A stretch of DNA of 64,000 nucleotides, taken from assembly GCF_002591895.1 (NCBI RefSeq), contig NZ_NISX01000019.1, positions 1-64,000 of the forward strand, in the 5' to 3' direction. The notes beneath the pieces were generated by a model. The model had not been told where the DNA came from and ran no database searches. It worked only from the letters and a program-made list of their open reading frames with translations. The translations under genes and the position numbers were made by a program. Positions 17,921 through 27,020 of this stretch are shown one piece after another. Positions within the stretch are counted from its first letter, which is position 1. Every line of letters starts with the position of its first letter. This DNA is from Lacimicrobium alkaliphilum (GTDB lineage: Bacteria > Pseudomonadota > Gammaproteobacteria > Enterobacterales > Alteromonadaceae).

Positions 17921-18328
17921 TCAGTTCCACCTTAATGAGTGGCCCGCAAAGCTCATCAGCGAGCGGCCAAACCAGAGCAAACAGGCAACTCCCCAACCCA
18001 GCGCAGAAGCAAAGAGATCTTCGGTGCTGAATTCACGATGAGTAAACCAGAGCTGTGAGTACTCATCGATCAGAAAGCAGCCAAGCATTGCCAGAAAAAA
18101 AGTAAACTGCAATAACATTGGCTTGCTTCGTAGAGACAGCAACCGCCCAAGACTCAGCGGTAGTAGCAAACCTACCAGAATATGCAGGTTTTTATCTGAA
18201 CCAAGCCAGAGCTCAAACCATTTGCACCAGATTTGCCAACCCGGAACATGCTTTGACAATACCAGGCTGAAACACCATAAAAAGGAGATCTGCGCAAAGC
18301 CGTCGAGCATAGACTTATAATATTTCAT
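17921..18328 (-). CDS. VanZ-like membrane protein
   Basis: This 135-residue protein has about four hydrophobic segments. The pattern SDKNLHILVGLLLPL followed by LIDEYSQLWFTHREFSTEDLFASALG matches the VanZ-like family (a DK..H motif, then DE.Q....R..s..Dl..n..G). VanZ-like proteins often occur in polysaccharide operons, but their activity is not established. It is the first gene of the minus-strand exopolysaccharide export operon, about 135 bases upstream of the initiating transferase. An AGG triplet about ten bases upstream of the ATG is the only ribosome-binding candidate. Confidence 0.75.
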   Translation of the reverse strand: MKYYKSMLDGFAQISFLWCFSLVLSKHVPGWQIWCKWFELWLGSDKNLHILVGLLLPLSLGRLLSLRSKPMLLQFTFFLAMLGCFLIDEYSQLWFTHREFSTEDLFASALGWGVACLLWFGRSLMSFAGHSLRWN

Positions 18329-18651
18329 ATTGATTAAACCTGTAAAAAGTCCATTTGTGCCTCACAACTACAATTAACACTCCATTAACACTTGTAAATC
18401 AAGGCTTCTAGGTTTAGCTTGTACACTTACAAAATATGTTTCCGCGTCTCCGGAAGGGCTGTAATAATATATTTTATTGGCATTAGAAGCAATTTTGGGA
18501 TAAGCACCGTGTTTGTCAAAATATTTTACAGCGAAATATATCAGCAAACATTATACTCATTTTAAATCAACGACTTATAGATTTGGAACGGTTTTTGCTT
18601 TTACCTCTTTTCATCATATACAGATTTTGTTCAAAAATAAGGAGATTATCG
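18329..18651. promoter_or_regulatory. Divergent regulatory region of the exopolysaccharide operon and PEP-CTERM gene
   Basis: This AT-rich 323-base gap separates the divergent VanZ-like/exopolysaccharide operon and the PEP-CTERM gene, so both promoters should lie here. Two perfect copies of ATTAACACT (18373-18381 and 18384-18392) are spaced exactly 11 bases apart, one helical turn, a layout typical of a regulator binding on one DNA face. An imperfect TTCCG/CGGAA inverted repeat lies near 18440-18456. No sigma-54 promoter with correct spacing was found. Confidence 0.45.
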
Positions 18652-19377
18652 GTGGGGAAATTAAACTTGCTTAAGACACTGGTTGCGGCCATAGGCCTTA
18701 CAGCGACAGCTACTCAGGCGTCATTGCTGACCAATAGCAGCTTTGAGGAAGACGCTAGTGGCTATACAGAACTATTCGCAGATTCCACTGGAAACAACAG
18801 CTGGGCCGTTTACGACGGCTTAAATGGCTGGACAGCAGGCGCTGCTGGTGTGGAGCTACAGCAAAGCGGTCTGCAGGGAAATATGAATGCCTTTGATGGT
18901 AACACCTATGTAGAGCTGGATACCCACTTTGACTATGATGCCCCGACAGATAGCAACTCTTCAATTTACCAGACCCTGAGTGGACTGACGGTTGGTGCTG
19001 AGTATGAGTTAAGTTTCGCTTACGCTTCCAGAACCGACCTGGCAGATGACAACGGTATTGAAGTGTTCTGGAGCGACGCGGTTGCTACCTTGTTCGACAA
19101 CAGCATACTGTCAATAGATTATACAGTCGATAATCTGCTTAACTGGACAATGATTACCACCACACTGGTTGCTTCATCAGAGGACATGACCCTTGGCTTT
19201 AAAGCATTTGGTGATACATCGTGGACTTTTGATGGAAAAACTAACCCAGACAGCAATGGTAAAGGTGGTTTTCTGGATGCCGTCTCTGTAACAGCTGTTG
19301 ATGTGCCAGAGCCTGCCAGTCTGGGGATCATTGCCCTGGGCTTATTGGGAATGGGTGCACTGCGCCGTAGAGCCTGA
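18652..19377 (+). CDS. PEP-CTERM sorting-domain protein with carbohydrate-binding-like fold
   Basis: From the GTG at 18652, preceded by AAGGAG at seven bases, the protein has 241 residues. The signal peptide ends ATATQA (about residue 22). The body (NSSFEEDASGY, GWTAGAAGVELQQ, YELSFAYASR, GGFLDAVSVTAV) has the jelly-roll texture of DUF642/choice-of-anchor exported proteins. The C-terminus is a textbook PEP-CTERM signal: VPEPASLG, a hydrophobic helix, then RRRA (residues 218-241). In known systems an exosortase removes this tail at the inner membrane and the protein enters the exopolysaccharide matrix. It lies divergent to the export operon. The upstream in-frame ATG at 18583 lacks a ribosome-binding site and would disturb the signal peptide. 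Confidence 0.9.
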   Translation: MGKLNLLKTLVAAIGLTATATQASLLTNSSFEEDASGYTELFADSTGNNSWAVYDGLNGWTAGAAGVELQQSGLQGNMNAFDGNTYVELDTHFDYDAPTDSNSSIYQTLSGLTVGAEYELSFAYASRTDLADDNGIEVFWSDAVATLFDNSILSIDYTVDNLLNWTMITTTLVASSEDMTLGFKAFGDTSWTFDGKTNPDSNGKGGFLDAVSVTAVDVPEPASLGIIALGLLGMGALRRRA

Positions 19378-19403
19378 TTAATAAACGTCAGTATTCTTTA
19401 CAG

Positions 19404-19440
19404 AAAAACGCCGGCAAATGTCGGCGTTTTTTTATTTTTT
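19404..19440. terminator. Bidirectional terminator between PEP-CTERM gene and fcl
   Basis: The stem AACGCCG/CGGCGTT is flanked by AAAAA on the left and T-rich sequence on the right. It can terminate both the plus-strand PEP-CTERM transcript and the minus-strand gmd-fcl operon. Confidence 0.88.
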
Positions 19441-19456
19441 TTACCTGCTGCGTAAA

Positions 19457-20431
19457 TTATTCTGAATTCGGATAGTCTTTTTTATCATTCTGCGCCAGAT
19501 ACCACTGGTAAGTTTGCTCCAGCCCCTTTTTTAGATTGGTTTCAGGCCGCCAGCCAGTAGCGAATAAGCGGCTGTTGTCCAGACGTTTCCTCGGTGTACC
19601 ATCCGGCTTGGTAGTGTCAAAGGTGATTTCCCCCTGATACGCCGTCACCTCGGCCAAAAGCTCCGCTAACGCCGCAATACTGATTTCCTCACCACTACCA
19701 ATATTAATATGAGAGATATTAGCATCAGCCGATGCCCAAAAATCTGCCTCAGCTAATTGCATCAGATGAATACAGGCATCACCCATATCATCCACGTACA
19801 GGAACTCACGTTGCGGCCGGCCACTTCCCCAGATTGTAACCTGTGGGGCTCGTTGCCTTTTCGCCTGTTCAAAACGCTGTATCAACCCCGGTATCACATG
19901 ACTATGCTGGGGGTGGAAATTATCAAAGGGGCCGTACAGATTGGTCGGCATCACACTACGATAATCCCGCCCATACTGAATATGATAACTCTCACACAAT
20001 TTAATACCGGCAATTTTAGCAATCGCATAGGGAGCATTTGTCGATTCCAGCTTCCCGGTGAGTAAGGCTTCTTCTGTTATTGGCTGGGTGGCATCTCTGG
20101 GATAGATGCAACTGGAACCTAAAAACAGCAGTTGCGGTACCCCGGCCAGGTGGCTGGCGTGGATGACGTTACAGGCGATTTGCAGGTTCTGATAAATAAA
20201 GTCAGCCGGATACTGGCTGTTAGCCAGTATGCCACCGACCTTCGCCGCGGCCAGATAAACCTGATCGATACCCTCCGACGCGAAAAAATCACTGACAGCA
20301 TGCTGATCTGTGAGATCTAACTCATCGCGCTCCTTCAGGATCAACTCATCATTACCGGATTGCAGTTGCCGCACCAACGCACGACCCACCAGCCCCTGGT
20401 GGCCTGCCACAAAAATCCGTTTAGTATCCAT
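19457..20431 (-). CDS. fcl: GDP-L-fucose synthase
   Basis: This 324-residue short-chain dehydrogenase/reductase performs the epimerase-reductase step from GDP-4-keto-6-deoxy-D-mannose to GDP-L-fucose. The NADP-binding motif GHQGLVG (10-16) and the catalytic triad Ser107, Tyr135, Lys139 (in SSCIY and YAIAK) are in place, and the [14 protein letters not shown] motif follows. The start overlaps the end of gmd by 11 bases, and the pair together make GDP-fucose from GDP-mannose. It is the last gene of the second assembly module and shares a terminator with the PEP-CTERM gene. No mannose-supply genes (manA/manB/manC) are in the window. Confidence 0.95.
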   Translation of the reverse strand: MDTKRIFVAGHQGLVGRALVRQLQSGNDELILKERDELDLTDQHAVSDFFASEGIDQVYLAAAKVGGILANSQYPADFIYQNLQIACNVIHASHLAGVPQLLFLGSSCIYPRDATQPITEEALLTGKLESTNAPYAIAKIAGIKLCESYHIQYGRDYRSVMPTNLYGPFDNFHPQHSHVIPGLIQRFEQAKRQRAPQVTIWGSGRPQREFLYVDDMGDACIHLMQLAEADFWASADANISHINIGSGEEISIAALAELLAEVTAYQGEITFDTTKPDGTPRKRLDNSRLFATGWRPETNLKKGLEQTYQWYLAQNDKKDYPNSE

Positions 20432-21521
20432 GTTGTTGTAACAGTGCCTGCTTTTGAGCCTGATGCATGTCTGAATCCATCATTTCCTGACACAAGCTGT
20501 CAAAGTGACACTCTGGCTGCCAGCCAAGCTGCTCTATTGCCTTTGCCGCATCGCCTAGCAGTGTGTCGACTTCCGCCGGCCTGAAATATTTAGGGTCAAT
20601 GCGCATGATCACCTGGCCAGGGCGAACCGCAGGTGCCAGACGGCTATCGGCCGATTCAACCACCGCGATCTCTTTTTCCCCCTGACCACTGAAGCTAAGT
20701 TGCAAACCTATACAGCCAGCGCATTTTACCAGGAAATCTCTTACCGAATGCTGCTCTCCGGTAGCAATGACATAATCATCAGCCTGTTCCTGTTGAAGGA
20801 TTTGATATGCCGCATGCATATAATCCCTGGCATGCCCCCAGTCTCGTTTCGCTTCCAGGTTGCCGAGAAACAGGCAATCCTCGAGTCCCTGACTGATTGC
20901 CGCCAGGGCGCGGGTAATTTTGCGGGTCACAAAGGTTTCACCACGGCGTGGTGACTCATGATTGAACAGGATCCCATTGCAAGCGTACAAGCCGTATGCT
21001 TCCCGATAATTAACCGTCGCCCAGTAAGCATAAAGTTTGGCAGCGGCGTAGGGGGAACGGGGATAGAACGGGGTATGCTCGTTCTGCGGTGTTTGCTTTA
21101 CCTGGCCGAAAAGCTCTGAGGTAGAGGCCTGAAAAAAACGGCATTGCTTGTCGATCCCCGTTTGTCGCAACGCTTCGAGCAGCCTCAGGGTGCCTAATCC
21201 ATCCACATTCGCCGTATATTCGGGGGTTTCAAAGGACACAGCCACATGGCTCTGGGCCGCCAGATTATAGATTTCATCGGGTTGAATCTGGTCGATCAGC
21301 CTGGCCAGCTGGCTGCTGTCGGTCATATCACCGTAATGCAGCAACAACCGGGCCTGAGGATCATGGGGATCCTGATAGATATGGTCTATCCGGCTGGTAT
21401 TCAGGGACGAGGCTCTTCGCTTCATCCCATGTACGACATAGTCCTTATCCAACAGCTGCTCTGCCAGATAAGAACCATCCTGACCGGTGATACCGGTGAT
21501 AAATGCAACTTTTTTGCTCAT
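20421..21521 (-). CDS. gmd: GDP-mannose 4,6-dehydratase
   Basis: This 366-residue SDR enzyme has the NADP-binding GITGQDG (10-16) and catalytic residues Thr134, Glu136, Tyr158 and Lys162 in STSELFG and SPYAAAK. Further family marks are [16 protein letters not shown] and the [11 protein letters not shown] segment near the C-terminus. It converts GDP-D-mannose to GDP-4-keto-6-deoxy-D-mannose, the substrate of the adjacent fcl product. A fucose, or possibly another 6-deoxyhexose, is therefore expected in the polysaccharide assembled by this module. Confidence 0.96.
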   Translation of the reverse strand: MSKKVAFITGITGQDGSYLAEQLLDKDYVVHGMKRRASSLNTSRIDHIYQDPHDPQARLLLHYGDMTDSSQLARLIDQIQPDEIYNLAAQSHVAVSFETPEYTANVDGLGTLRLLEALRQTGIDKQCRFFQASTSELFGQVKQTPQNEHTPFYPRSPYAAAKLYAYWATVNYREAYGLYACNGILFNHESPRRGETFVTRKITRALAAISQGLEDCLFLGNLEAKRDWGHARDYMHAAYQILQQEQADDYVIATGEQHSVRDFLVKCAGCIGLQLSFSGQGEKEIAVVESADSRLAPAVRPGQVIMRIDPKYFRPAEVDTLLGDAAKAIEQLGWQPECHFDSLCQEMMDSDMHQAQKQALLQQHGY

Positions 21522-21539
21522 TGATCTTCCGTTTATTAC

Positions 21540-22298
21540 TTATCGGATCAGTTTAGCCAGCCAATACCGCAACAATTGCAATAAGCCCAATAGCATAAAC
21601 CTTGGATTGTGCTTTAGGTAGCGCCATAATAACCGCCTGGGCTCCTGGCTTAACCGATAGCACCATTCCAGGCCGCAACGCTGCATCCACAAAGGCGCAC
21701 GTTTCTTGTTGCCGGTCACGAAATCAACCGCAGCGCCCACCCCGACCATAACAGGTCCAAGATGCTGATGGGAGGCCATCCATTGCTCCTGTTTAGGGCA
21801 GCCAATTGCAACCAGCAGTAATTGTACCCCTGCTGTGCGTATCTGTTTCTCAACTTCCGCATCTTCTTCTGTGGTCAGAGGCCGAAATGGCGGCGCATAA
21901 CGGTAAACCAGACGCAGTTGTGGATAACGCTGCACCAGATCGTCTGTCAGTTGTTGCAACTGCATGGCATCTGTACCACCAAAAACGCCAACATTAATTT
22001 GCTGATGCTGTGCCTGCTCACACAGGCCAAGAAAGAAATCCTCTCCGCGCACCTGGCGGGCGTCTCGGTAACCCATCAATTTTTGCATCCATAACAGCGG
22101 CCGGCCATCAGGCAAGCGCAGGCAGGATTGGCTCAGAACTTCAGCAAAAGCGGGGTGATCGTGGGCTTCCATGCACATATGTACATTGGCAAGACATATA
22201 TAACCACCCTGCCGCTTATGTACCCGGGTCAGTGCGGTTTCTATGGCCTGGGATAAATTGGTTATTGCGACCTGTAAGCCCAATACTTGCGCTGTCAA
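21540..22298 (-). CDS. WecG/TagA/CpsF family glycosyltransferase
   Basis: This 252-residue protein is a canonical GT26 member: YICLANVHMCMEA, RLPDGRPLLWMQ with the catalytic-region Asp, GEDFFLGLCE, VAIGCPKQEQWM and VGVGAAVDFVTG with the tail LGLEWCYRLSQEPRRL. The family adds a UDP-sugar (ManNAc, ManNAcA or glucuronic-type residues) to a lipid-linked acceptor at the membrane. The start lies one base before the stop of the GT4 gene upstream in the operon, so expression is coupled. In the Vps/colanic-type context it would add an inner residue of the repeat unit, but the donor is unknown. Confidence 0.9.
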   Translation of the reverse strand: MTAQVLGLQVAITNLSQAIETALTRVHKRQGGYICLANVHMCMEAHDHPAFAEVLSQSCLRLPDGRPLLWMQKLMGYRDARQVRGEDFFLGLCEQAQHQQINVGVFGGTDAMQLQQLTDDLVQRYPQLRLVYRYAPPFRPLTTEEDAEVEKQIRTAGVQLLLVAIGCPKQEQWMASHQHLGPVMVGVGAAVDFVTGNKKRAPLWMQRCGLEWCYRLSQEPRRLLWRYLKHNPRFMLLGLLQLLRYWLAKLIR

Positions 22299-22299
22299 G

Positions 22300-23451
22300 T
22301 TAACTGTCCCTGTCTGTCAGATTCTGGTAAATCGCCTCTAACATGGCGAGATTACGCTGAGGTGTATAGTGTTTAAGATACGTTTGGCGGGCATTATGCC
22401 CGAAACGACGCAAAAGTTCAGTTTCCTTCAGCATGCGTTCCACCTGAACAGCCAGGTCATCGACATTCTCAGGATCGAACCAGTGCCCGTTTTCCCCCGG
22501 TTGTACTAATTCGCTCAACGCACCTGACCCACTGACTAATACCGGTGTCTGATGGGCGAATGCCTCCATCACCACATTACCGAATGTTTCCGCCACCCTT
22601 GAGGGTACCACCACCAATGCGGCGCCAGCGTAGAGTTGGCTCAGTGCCCCGGCCTGCTGCTGACCTTTGAATACGACCTGAGGCGGACAGGACAGATTCC
22701 GGGGCCGGGATACACCTGCCACGATCAGAGGCATATCAATGTTCCACCAGGCCCGAAGCAACAGATCCAACCCTTTTGCCTTGTCATCACGGCCCACAAA
22801 TAAGACATACTGACGCTGGCCGTTCAGATCTACCGACTCTTTCTGACTCGTGGGATCATCACAAAAATGTGCTTTTACCACTAACTTTTCAGGGTCAAAG
22901 CCTGCGCACAGGAACTGACGCCTGACAAAATCCGACGGGCAGATAAAGGTATCTACCTGATGCTGCCAGGTACCCATAGCATGGTGCCTTGCTATCATTC
23001 TGGCAACGGCAAGGCCTGCGAAAGCCGAGCCCTGATAAGCGCCAGATACGGCCTGAAGCAGATTTTTTTTAACGCTGAATGATGGGTTTTGAGACTCAAT
23101 AACTGCCGTTGGTGTCAGTAAACGAAAATTATGCAGGGTCAGTACGGTTTTCATTCCCAGTTGACGGGCCTGATAGAAAATCGCCGGTGACAACCAGGGG
23201 AAAAAGTTGTGTACATGCAGAATATCTCCCTGACCAACGCCAAGTTCCTGCAGGTGCGCCATGGCCCTGGGGTTCCAGCTACAACACAGCGCCGCCCGTA
23301 TTTTCTCTGCCATTCCCGGACTGGCATTATTATGACAATACCAGGGAATAAGCTCATGGCCCATGGCCCGGATGATACTGGCCTCACGCTCCACCACCCG
23401 ATCTTCACCGCCCGGACTGGCATAGAAATTATGTGCCTGAACCACTTTCAT
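22300..23451 (-). CDS. Family 4 glycosyltransferase
   Basis: From ATG 23451 the protein has 383 residues; this start overlaps the stop of the previous gene in an ATGA junction, which is why it is preferred over 23493. It is a GT-B fold enzyme: KVVQAHNFYASPGGEDRVVE at the N-terminus, HVHNFFPWLSPAIF, a donor-domain start YVLFVGRDDKAKGLDLL, and the retaining GT4 motif VVPSRVAETFGNVVMEAFAHQTPVL with the EX7E pair. It adds a sugar to the lipid-linked repeat unit in the cytoplasm. It is one of four transferases in the 19.5-26.7 kb operon. Confidence 0.9.
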   Translation of the reverse strand: MKVVQAHNFYASPGGEDRVVEREASIIRAMGHELIPWYCHNNASPGMAEKIRAALCCSWNPRAMAHLQELGVGQGDILHVHNFFPWLSPAIFYQARQLGMKTVLTLHNFRLLTPTAVIESQNPSFSVKKNLLQAVSGAYQGSAFAGLAVARMIARHHAMGTWQHQVDTFICPSDFVRRQFLCAGFDPEKLVVKAHFCDDPTSQKESVDLNGQRQYVLFVGRDDKAKGLDLLLRAWWNIDMPLIVAGVSRPRNLSCPPQVVFKGQQQAGALSQLYAGAALVVVPSRVAETFGNVVMEAFAHQTPVLVSGSGALSELVQPGENGHWFDPENVDDLAVQVERMLKETELLRRFGHNARQTYLKHYTPQRNLAMLEAIYQNLTDRDS

Positions 23452-24551
23452 CCGGCCTCCTGCGTGGACAGGCACTGGCGGATGCCGTTGCAAAACGCAG
23501 TGGACATGGCCTGCAGGCTATATTGCCGGGAAGCCGTAAGCGCTCCCTGACTTAACCGCTGCATCTCAGCAGAATCCGCCAGCACAGCGGCCACACTACA
23601 AACGATATGATCAATCAACGGCGGTAATAACAGACCATTGACACCATCTTCCAGATAAGCGATTTCCGGACTGTGAACAGGCAAGTCACAGGTGATATAG
23701 GGCAAACCAGCAGCAAAGGCGTCCAGAATTGCCAGACCAGTAAGCCCGGGGTTAAGTACCAGACTGGCTTCAGCGTAGGCTCGGGCTTTATCCTCACCAA
23801 AGCAGGGGCCGCGATAATCCAGCCAGTCAGCCGCGGGCAAGGTGTCTTGCAAAGGGCCGGCACCGAGTATAATCAATTTGCTGATACTGCCTCGCTGATA
23901 CAGCTTTTGTGCGCTTTGCAGCAATAAATCCAGTCGCTTATGCTGGTACAGAGCACCACAATATAACAGCACGGGCAAGCCTTCTGTCTTTGCCGATGTA
24001 CGGCGATACTCATACACCTGTCCGGCCAGCACACGGGTATCAATACTGTTGTTCAGTGTCGTGATGGCTTCAGCCGCCATACCATGACTTCTGGCGTACT
24101 CCGCCACGGGGGCGGTATAGGCAAAAAACCAGTCTGCCCCGCCCATAAGATAGCGCTTGATCCTTTGCCGCCAGCTTTTCTTGTGGCCCTGATGGTCATA
24201 ACCATGCCCCCAAAGGGCTAATTTTGGACGCCCGGCAAATACACGCCTCAACATCAGATAGTGATTAAACAAATGGCGATTGGCCTGCTCGACGATGATC
24301 AGATCATAGCTACCGGGCTGTGACATAACGTGCCAGGTGAGCCTGCGCCATTGCCAGGTTTTGATCAACGAATAGTAGGAGGCAGGTGGCTGCTCGCAGT
24401 TATCGCCTTTGGTTTTTTCCACTGCATCCGGCGATGCAAAAGCAATATGCAATTCAATGCCCTGCTCTGCCAGTTGCCGGTGCATCTGTTCAAACAGCGC
24501 AAGGCGATAAGTTTTAAGCACATGTTGAAGGATCAGAACCCGTTGCATCAA
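23448..24551 (-). CDS. GT-B (family 4-like) glycosyltransferase
   Basis: This 367-residue GT-B type enzyme has an N-terminal acceptor domain beginning RVLILQHVLKTYRLALFE and the segment KLALWGHGYDHQGHK, common in GT4-like transferases of exopolysaccharide loci. The donor domain starts LPVLLYCGALYQHKRLDLLL and has the E-containing LVLNPGLTGLAILDAFAAGLPYI in place of the classical EX7E, so it is somewhat divergent. Both ends are coupled by 4-base overlaps to the neighbouring transferase genes. The donor sugar cannot be predicted. Two consecutive ATG codons start the frame. Confidence 0.85.
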   Translation of the reverse strand: MMQRVLILQHVLKTYRLALFEQMHRQLAEQGIELHIAFASPDAVEKTKGDNCEQPPASYYSLIKTWQWRRLTWHVMSQPGSYDLIIVEQANRHLFNHYLMLRRVFAGRPKLALWGHGYDHQGHKKSWRQRIKRYLMGGADWFFAYTAPVAEYARSHGMAAEAITTLNNSIDTRVLAGQVYEYRRTSAKTEGLPVLLYCGALYQHKRLDLLLQSAQKLYQRGSISKLIILGAGPLQDTLPAADWLDYRGPCFGEDKARAYAEASLVLNPGLTGLAILDAFAAGLPYITCDLPVHSPEIAYLEDGVNGLLLPPLIDHIVCSVAAVLADSAEMQRLSQGALTASRQYSLQAMSTAFCNGIRQCLSTQEAG

Positions 24552-25444
24552 TCCGTCTTCTCACTGCCATTTGGCTTGTGCGTATCAGCGCGTAGCAATA
24601 ACCATACATAGGGAAATAACTTTCGTAACAGTCCCTTAAACCATAACAGCGGCCAGACCAGGCCACCATGGCGGCGCACAAAATACAGCCACTGCGAAAC
24701 AGGAACAAAACAGGCCGGATTATCCAGCATCTTGCGACGCCGGGATAGTGGCAGACTGCGGTCAAATACCGAACCTGTTTTGGAATTTGAGCGACACTCA
24801 CCAAATAACCCCGGCGCTACCAGCAGTGCAAAACCTGTTTTTTTTAGTCGCAACCCATAGTCGAAATCACCCAGCGCATGGGTGTAGCGTTCATCGGTTA
24901 TGCCAGCTTCATTCACCACATGCTGAGGAATAAAACACAGGTTGCCATTAATAAAATCACAGGGCCGGGGATAATCTGCCGGGTGCAGCAGCGGGCCAAA
25001 CGCCAGTGGATGCCAGCGCGACTCTGAACATCTGCCACCATAACTGGGAATATCAGTACCCGGCTCGACAACAGTACCCACCAGCGCACCAATGTTGTGC
25101 TGTTCTGGTTGTTCCAGATAACAGCATAACAGCCGCAATAAGGCGTCAGGAAATAACGCCACATCATCATTCAGCCACAGATAGCCATCATACCGACAAG
25201 GCAAAACCCGTTGCCACAAAAAACGCATGGCGCCATTCCAGTACATTGAGCCTGTGCCACGATATAGCCTGACCTGAGGAAATTGCTGAGCCACCGCCTC
25301 ATAAGTGCCATCGGCACTGCCATCATCAAGCACATGTACATCCAACTGCCAGTCTTCAGGCAGCCGCTGTTGATATAACTGATGCAGGCAATTCAGTGTT
25401 GTCGGTTTGCGGTTATAACAACATATGAGTACGGCCAGTTTCAT
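24548..25444 (-). CDS. Family 2 glycosyltransferase (rhamnosyltransferase-like)
   Basis: From ATG 25444, which forms an ATGA overlap with the flippase stop, the protein has 298 residues; the longer start at 25492 lies inside the flippase gene. The GT-A motifs are LAVLICCYNRKPTTLNCL (residues 3-20), DVHVLDDGSADGT and YRGTGSMYWNGAMRFLW with LWLNDDVALFPDAL, the arrangement seen in rhamnosyltransferase-like GT2 proteins. An HALGDFDYGLR motif follows. It acts on the cytoplasmic face on lipid-linked intermediates, and sugar specificity is inferred only loosely. Confidence 0.87.
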   Translation of the reverse strand: MKLAVLICCYNRKPTTLNCLHQLYQQRLPEDWQLDVHVLDDGSADGTYEAVAQQFPQVRLYRGTGSMYWNGAMRFLWQRVLPCRYDGYLWLNDDVALFPDALLRLLCCYLEQPEQHNIGALVGTVVEPGTDIPSYGGRCSESRWHPLAFGPLLHPADYPRPCDFINGNLCFIPQHVVNEAGITDERYTHALGDFDYGLRLKKTGFALLVAPGLFGECRSNSKTGSVFDRSLPLSRRRKMLDNPACFVPVSQWLYFVRRHGGLVWPLLWFKGLLRKLFPYVWLLLRADTHKPNGSEKTD

Positions 25445-26688
25445 GCTCTGTGTTCTGCCTTTTTTGCTGTGCTGGCTAATTGCTGCCGACATCCGGATAA
25501 CAACGGATAAAGAATGATCAGTTCGGCCACCAGCAGTGCCCAGAGACTACTTACTGCACCGGAAAATACCACCAGCAATGCAACAGCAGGCAACGCAAAC
25601 ATGGCCGCCAGAGTACAAATCCGTGCCAGCAGGGCAAATTGATCACTGGCCTGCAACAAGGTTGCCGGGGCCAGGCGAACACTGCGGATCAACATAATTG
25701 CCGACCAGAGCATCAGCACAAGATACATGGAAGACTGCTCGGACTGACGCCAGAGACCATGCTCCCCCCAGACAACCAGCGCTGCCACCAGCAACAGATT
25801 AGCAAACCAGCTTAACAATGCCCATTGGCGCAATTGCGTGTAACTTTGATAAACATCGGCGTATATGGAATGGAAAACACCGCGAACCAGCAAAGGTCGT
25901 TCATACATCGCCATGGCGCCCTGTAATACCAGGGTGGGACGAAATAACAGTGCCGCCGCCGCAATAGGTGCGAACGCCGCCGGCCCCGCCAGCAGACTGA
26001 TTAGATAGCTGTGACCATTCGCCGTGGCTTCCAGACTCAGCGCACCGACAAATGCCGGGCGTCCTTGGCGTTTCACCCCCACCCTGACATGCCGCCACTG
26101 GGGGTTAAATGGTGAATTCGCCAGCAATCCAAAGTGACGTTTTCCCAGCGCCAGTACACCCACTGCCTGAGCAACGGCGCAAAACTGGAGTGCAGAGAGT
26201 AAGCTGACCTGTTCCTGCGACCACAGCAATATCGCGCTACTGAGCATCAGTGCCGAAGTCGTCAGATCGCTGTTAACCGTAGATTCTGGCTGAGTACTGA
26301 GACAATAATGCCTGCCAAACCAACGTATGACCCCAAAACACAACATCAGCATAGCCCAGAATGCTTCTGATGATTGTAATCCAAGAGCCAGCGCAATAGC
26401 GCCCTGAACCAACACACAAGGCAGGATCAGAATAAGGTTGGCAGCAAAAAATCCCCTTAAGCCTGCATCGGTGTGCACGGGGTGCTTGAGGAATAACAAC
26501 AGGGGTGCGCCCAGCAAGGCATTGCTGACCCCAAACGCCAGCCCCTGACTGATTTGCAGCATCGCAAAGCTGCCAAACTCCGCTGCGCTGCCATAACGCA
26601 GCAGCAGTAAGGAGAAGACGAGATTGGCCACTGCCAGTGACGCGGTGCCGATGATACTCTGGGAGCGGTGCCATCCTGGCCAGCGCAT
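25441..26688 (-). CDS. Wzx-like polysaccharide flippase (GC-balanced copy)
   Basis: This 415-residue polytopic membrane protein is a MOP-superfamily repeat-unit transporter and the first gene of the second assembly operon. It shares long conserved blocks with the AT-rich flippase at 2859-4103 (FGVSNALLGAPLL versus FSNAILNSPLL, IRWFGR, the EATANGHSY block and the APIAAAALLFRP block). The two copies therefore belong to one subfamily although their base composition differs. It would flip the fucose-containing repeat unit. The ribosome-binding site is weak, and the promoter must lie in 26689-27020. Confidence 0.87.
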   Translation of the reverse strand: MRWPGWHRSQSIIGTASLAVANLVFSLLLLRYGSAAEFGSFAMLQISQGLAFGVSNALLGAPLLLFLKHPVHTDAGLRGFFAANLILILPCVLVQGAIALALGLQSSEAFWAMLMLCFGVIRWFGRHYCLSTQPESTVNSDLTTSALMLSSAILLWSQEQVSLLSALQFCAVAQAVGVLALGKRHFGLLANSPFNPQWRHVRVGVKRQGRPAFVGALSLEATANGHSYLISLLAGPAAFAPIAAAALLFRPTLVLQGAMAMYERPLLVRGVFHSIYADVYQSYTQLRQWALLSWFANLLLVAALVVWGEHGLWRQSEQSSMYLVLMLWSAIMLIRSVRLAPATLLQASDQFALLARICTLAAMFALPAVALLVVFSGAVSSLWALLVAELIILYPLLSGCRQQLASTAKKAEHRA

Positions 26689-27020
26689 AGTGATTGATTC
26701 CCACGTTATTGCCCGTAGATCGGGAATTACTGCAATATAGCAGCGACCTGAGCACCCATAAGATGCGCGGCTAATTTACCACAAAATCAACTGCTTGGCA
26801 TAATTCCTCAATGGCAAAACCAGGCAATACTATGCTCCCCTATACAAATAAAAAAGTCACTGGCTGACAACAGGGCATGGCGTAAACAGACCACGAATAT
26901 CCCCTTTTTGGTTTCCAGGCAATACCTGTGGATTTACAGACACCTTGTTGGTCTGTACTTCGCCGCAGTATAGACATGTAAACACACGCAGATAAAACCA
27001 GATTAATAAATGATGATGTA
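26689..27020. other. Gap between the second polysaccharide operon and the truncated TonB receptor
   Basis: These 332 bases hold the flippase promoter, transcribed leftwards, and the break point where the TonB receptor loses its N-terminus. In the receptor's frame a stop occurs at 26979-26981, and the translated bases between it and the ATG at 27021 do not resemble a signal peptide or a TonB box. A near-perfect inverted repeat TACAGAC(A)CC / GGTCTGTA lies around 26936-26958. No gene is evident. Confidence 0.4.

Noticed and set aside
18470-18500. Possible sigma-54 promoter (TTGGCATTAGAAGCAATT) before the PEP-CTERM gene.
   Set aside because: The GG and GC elements are 8 bases apart instead of the required 10.
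9720-27020. Search for an exosortase or other sortase among the membrane proteins.
   Set aside because: The polytopic proteins here are polymerase, initiator, VanZ-like and flippase; none shows exosortase features.
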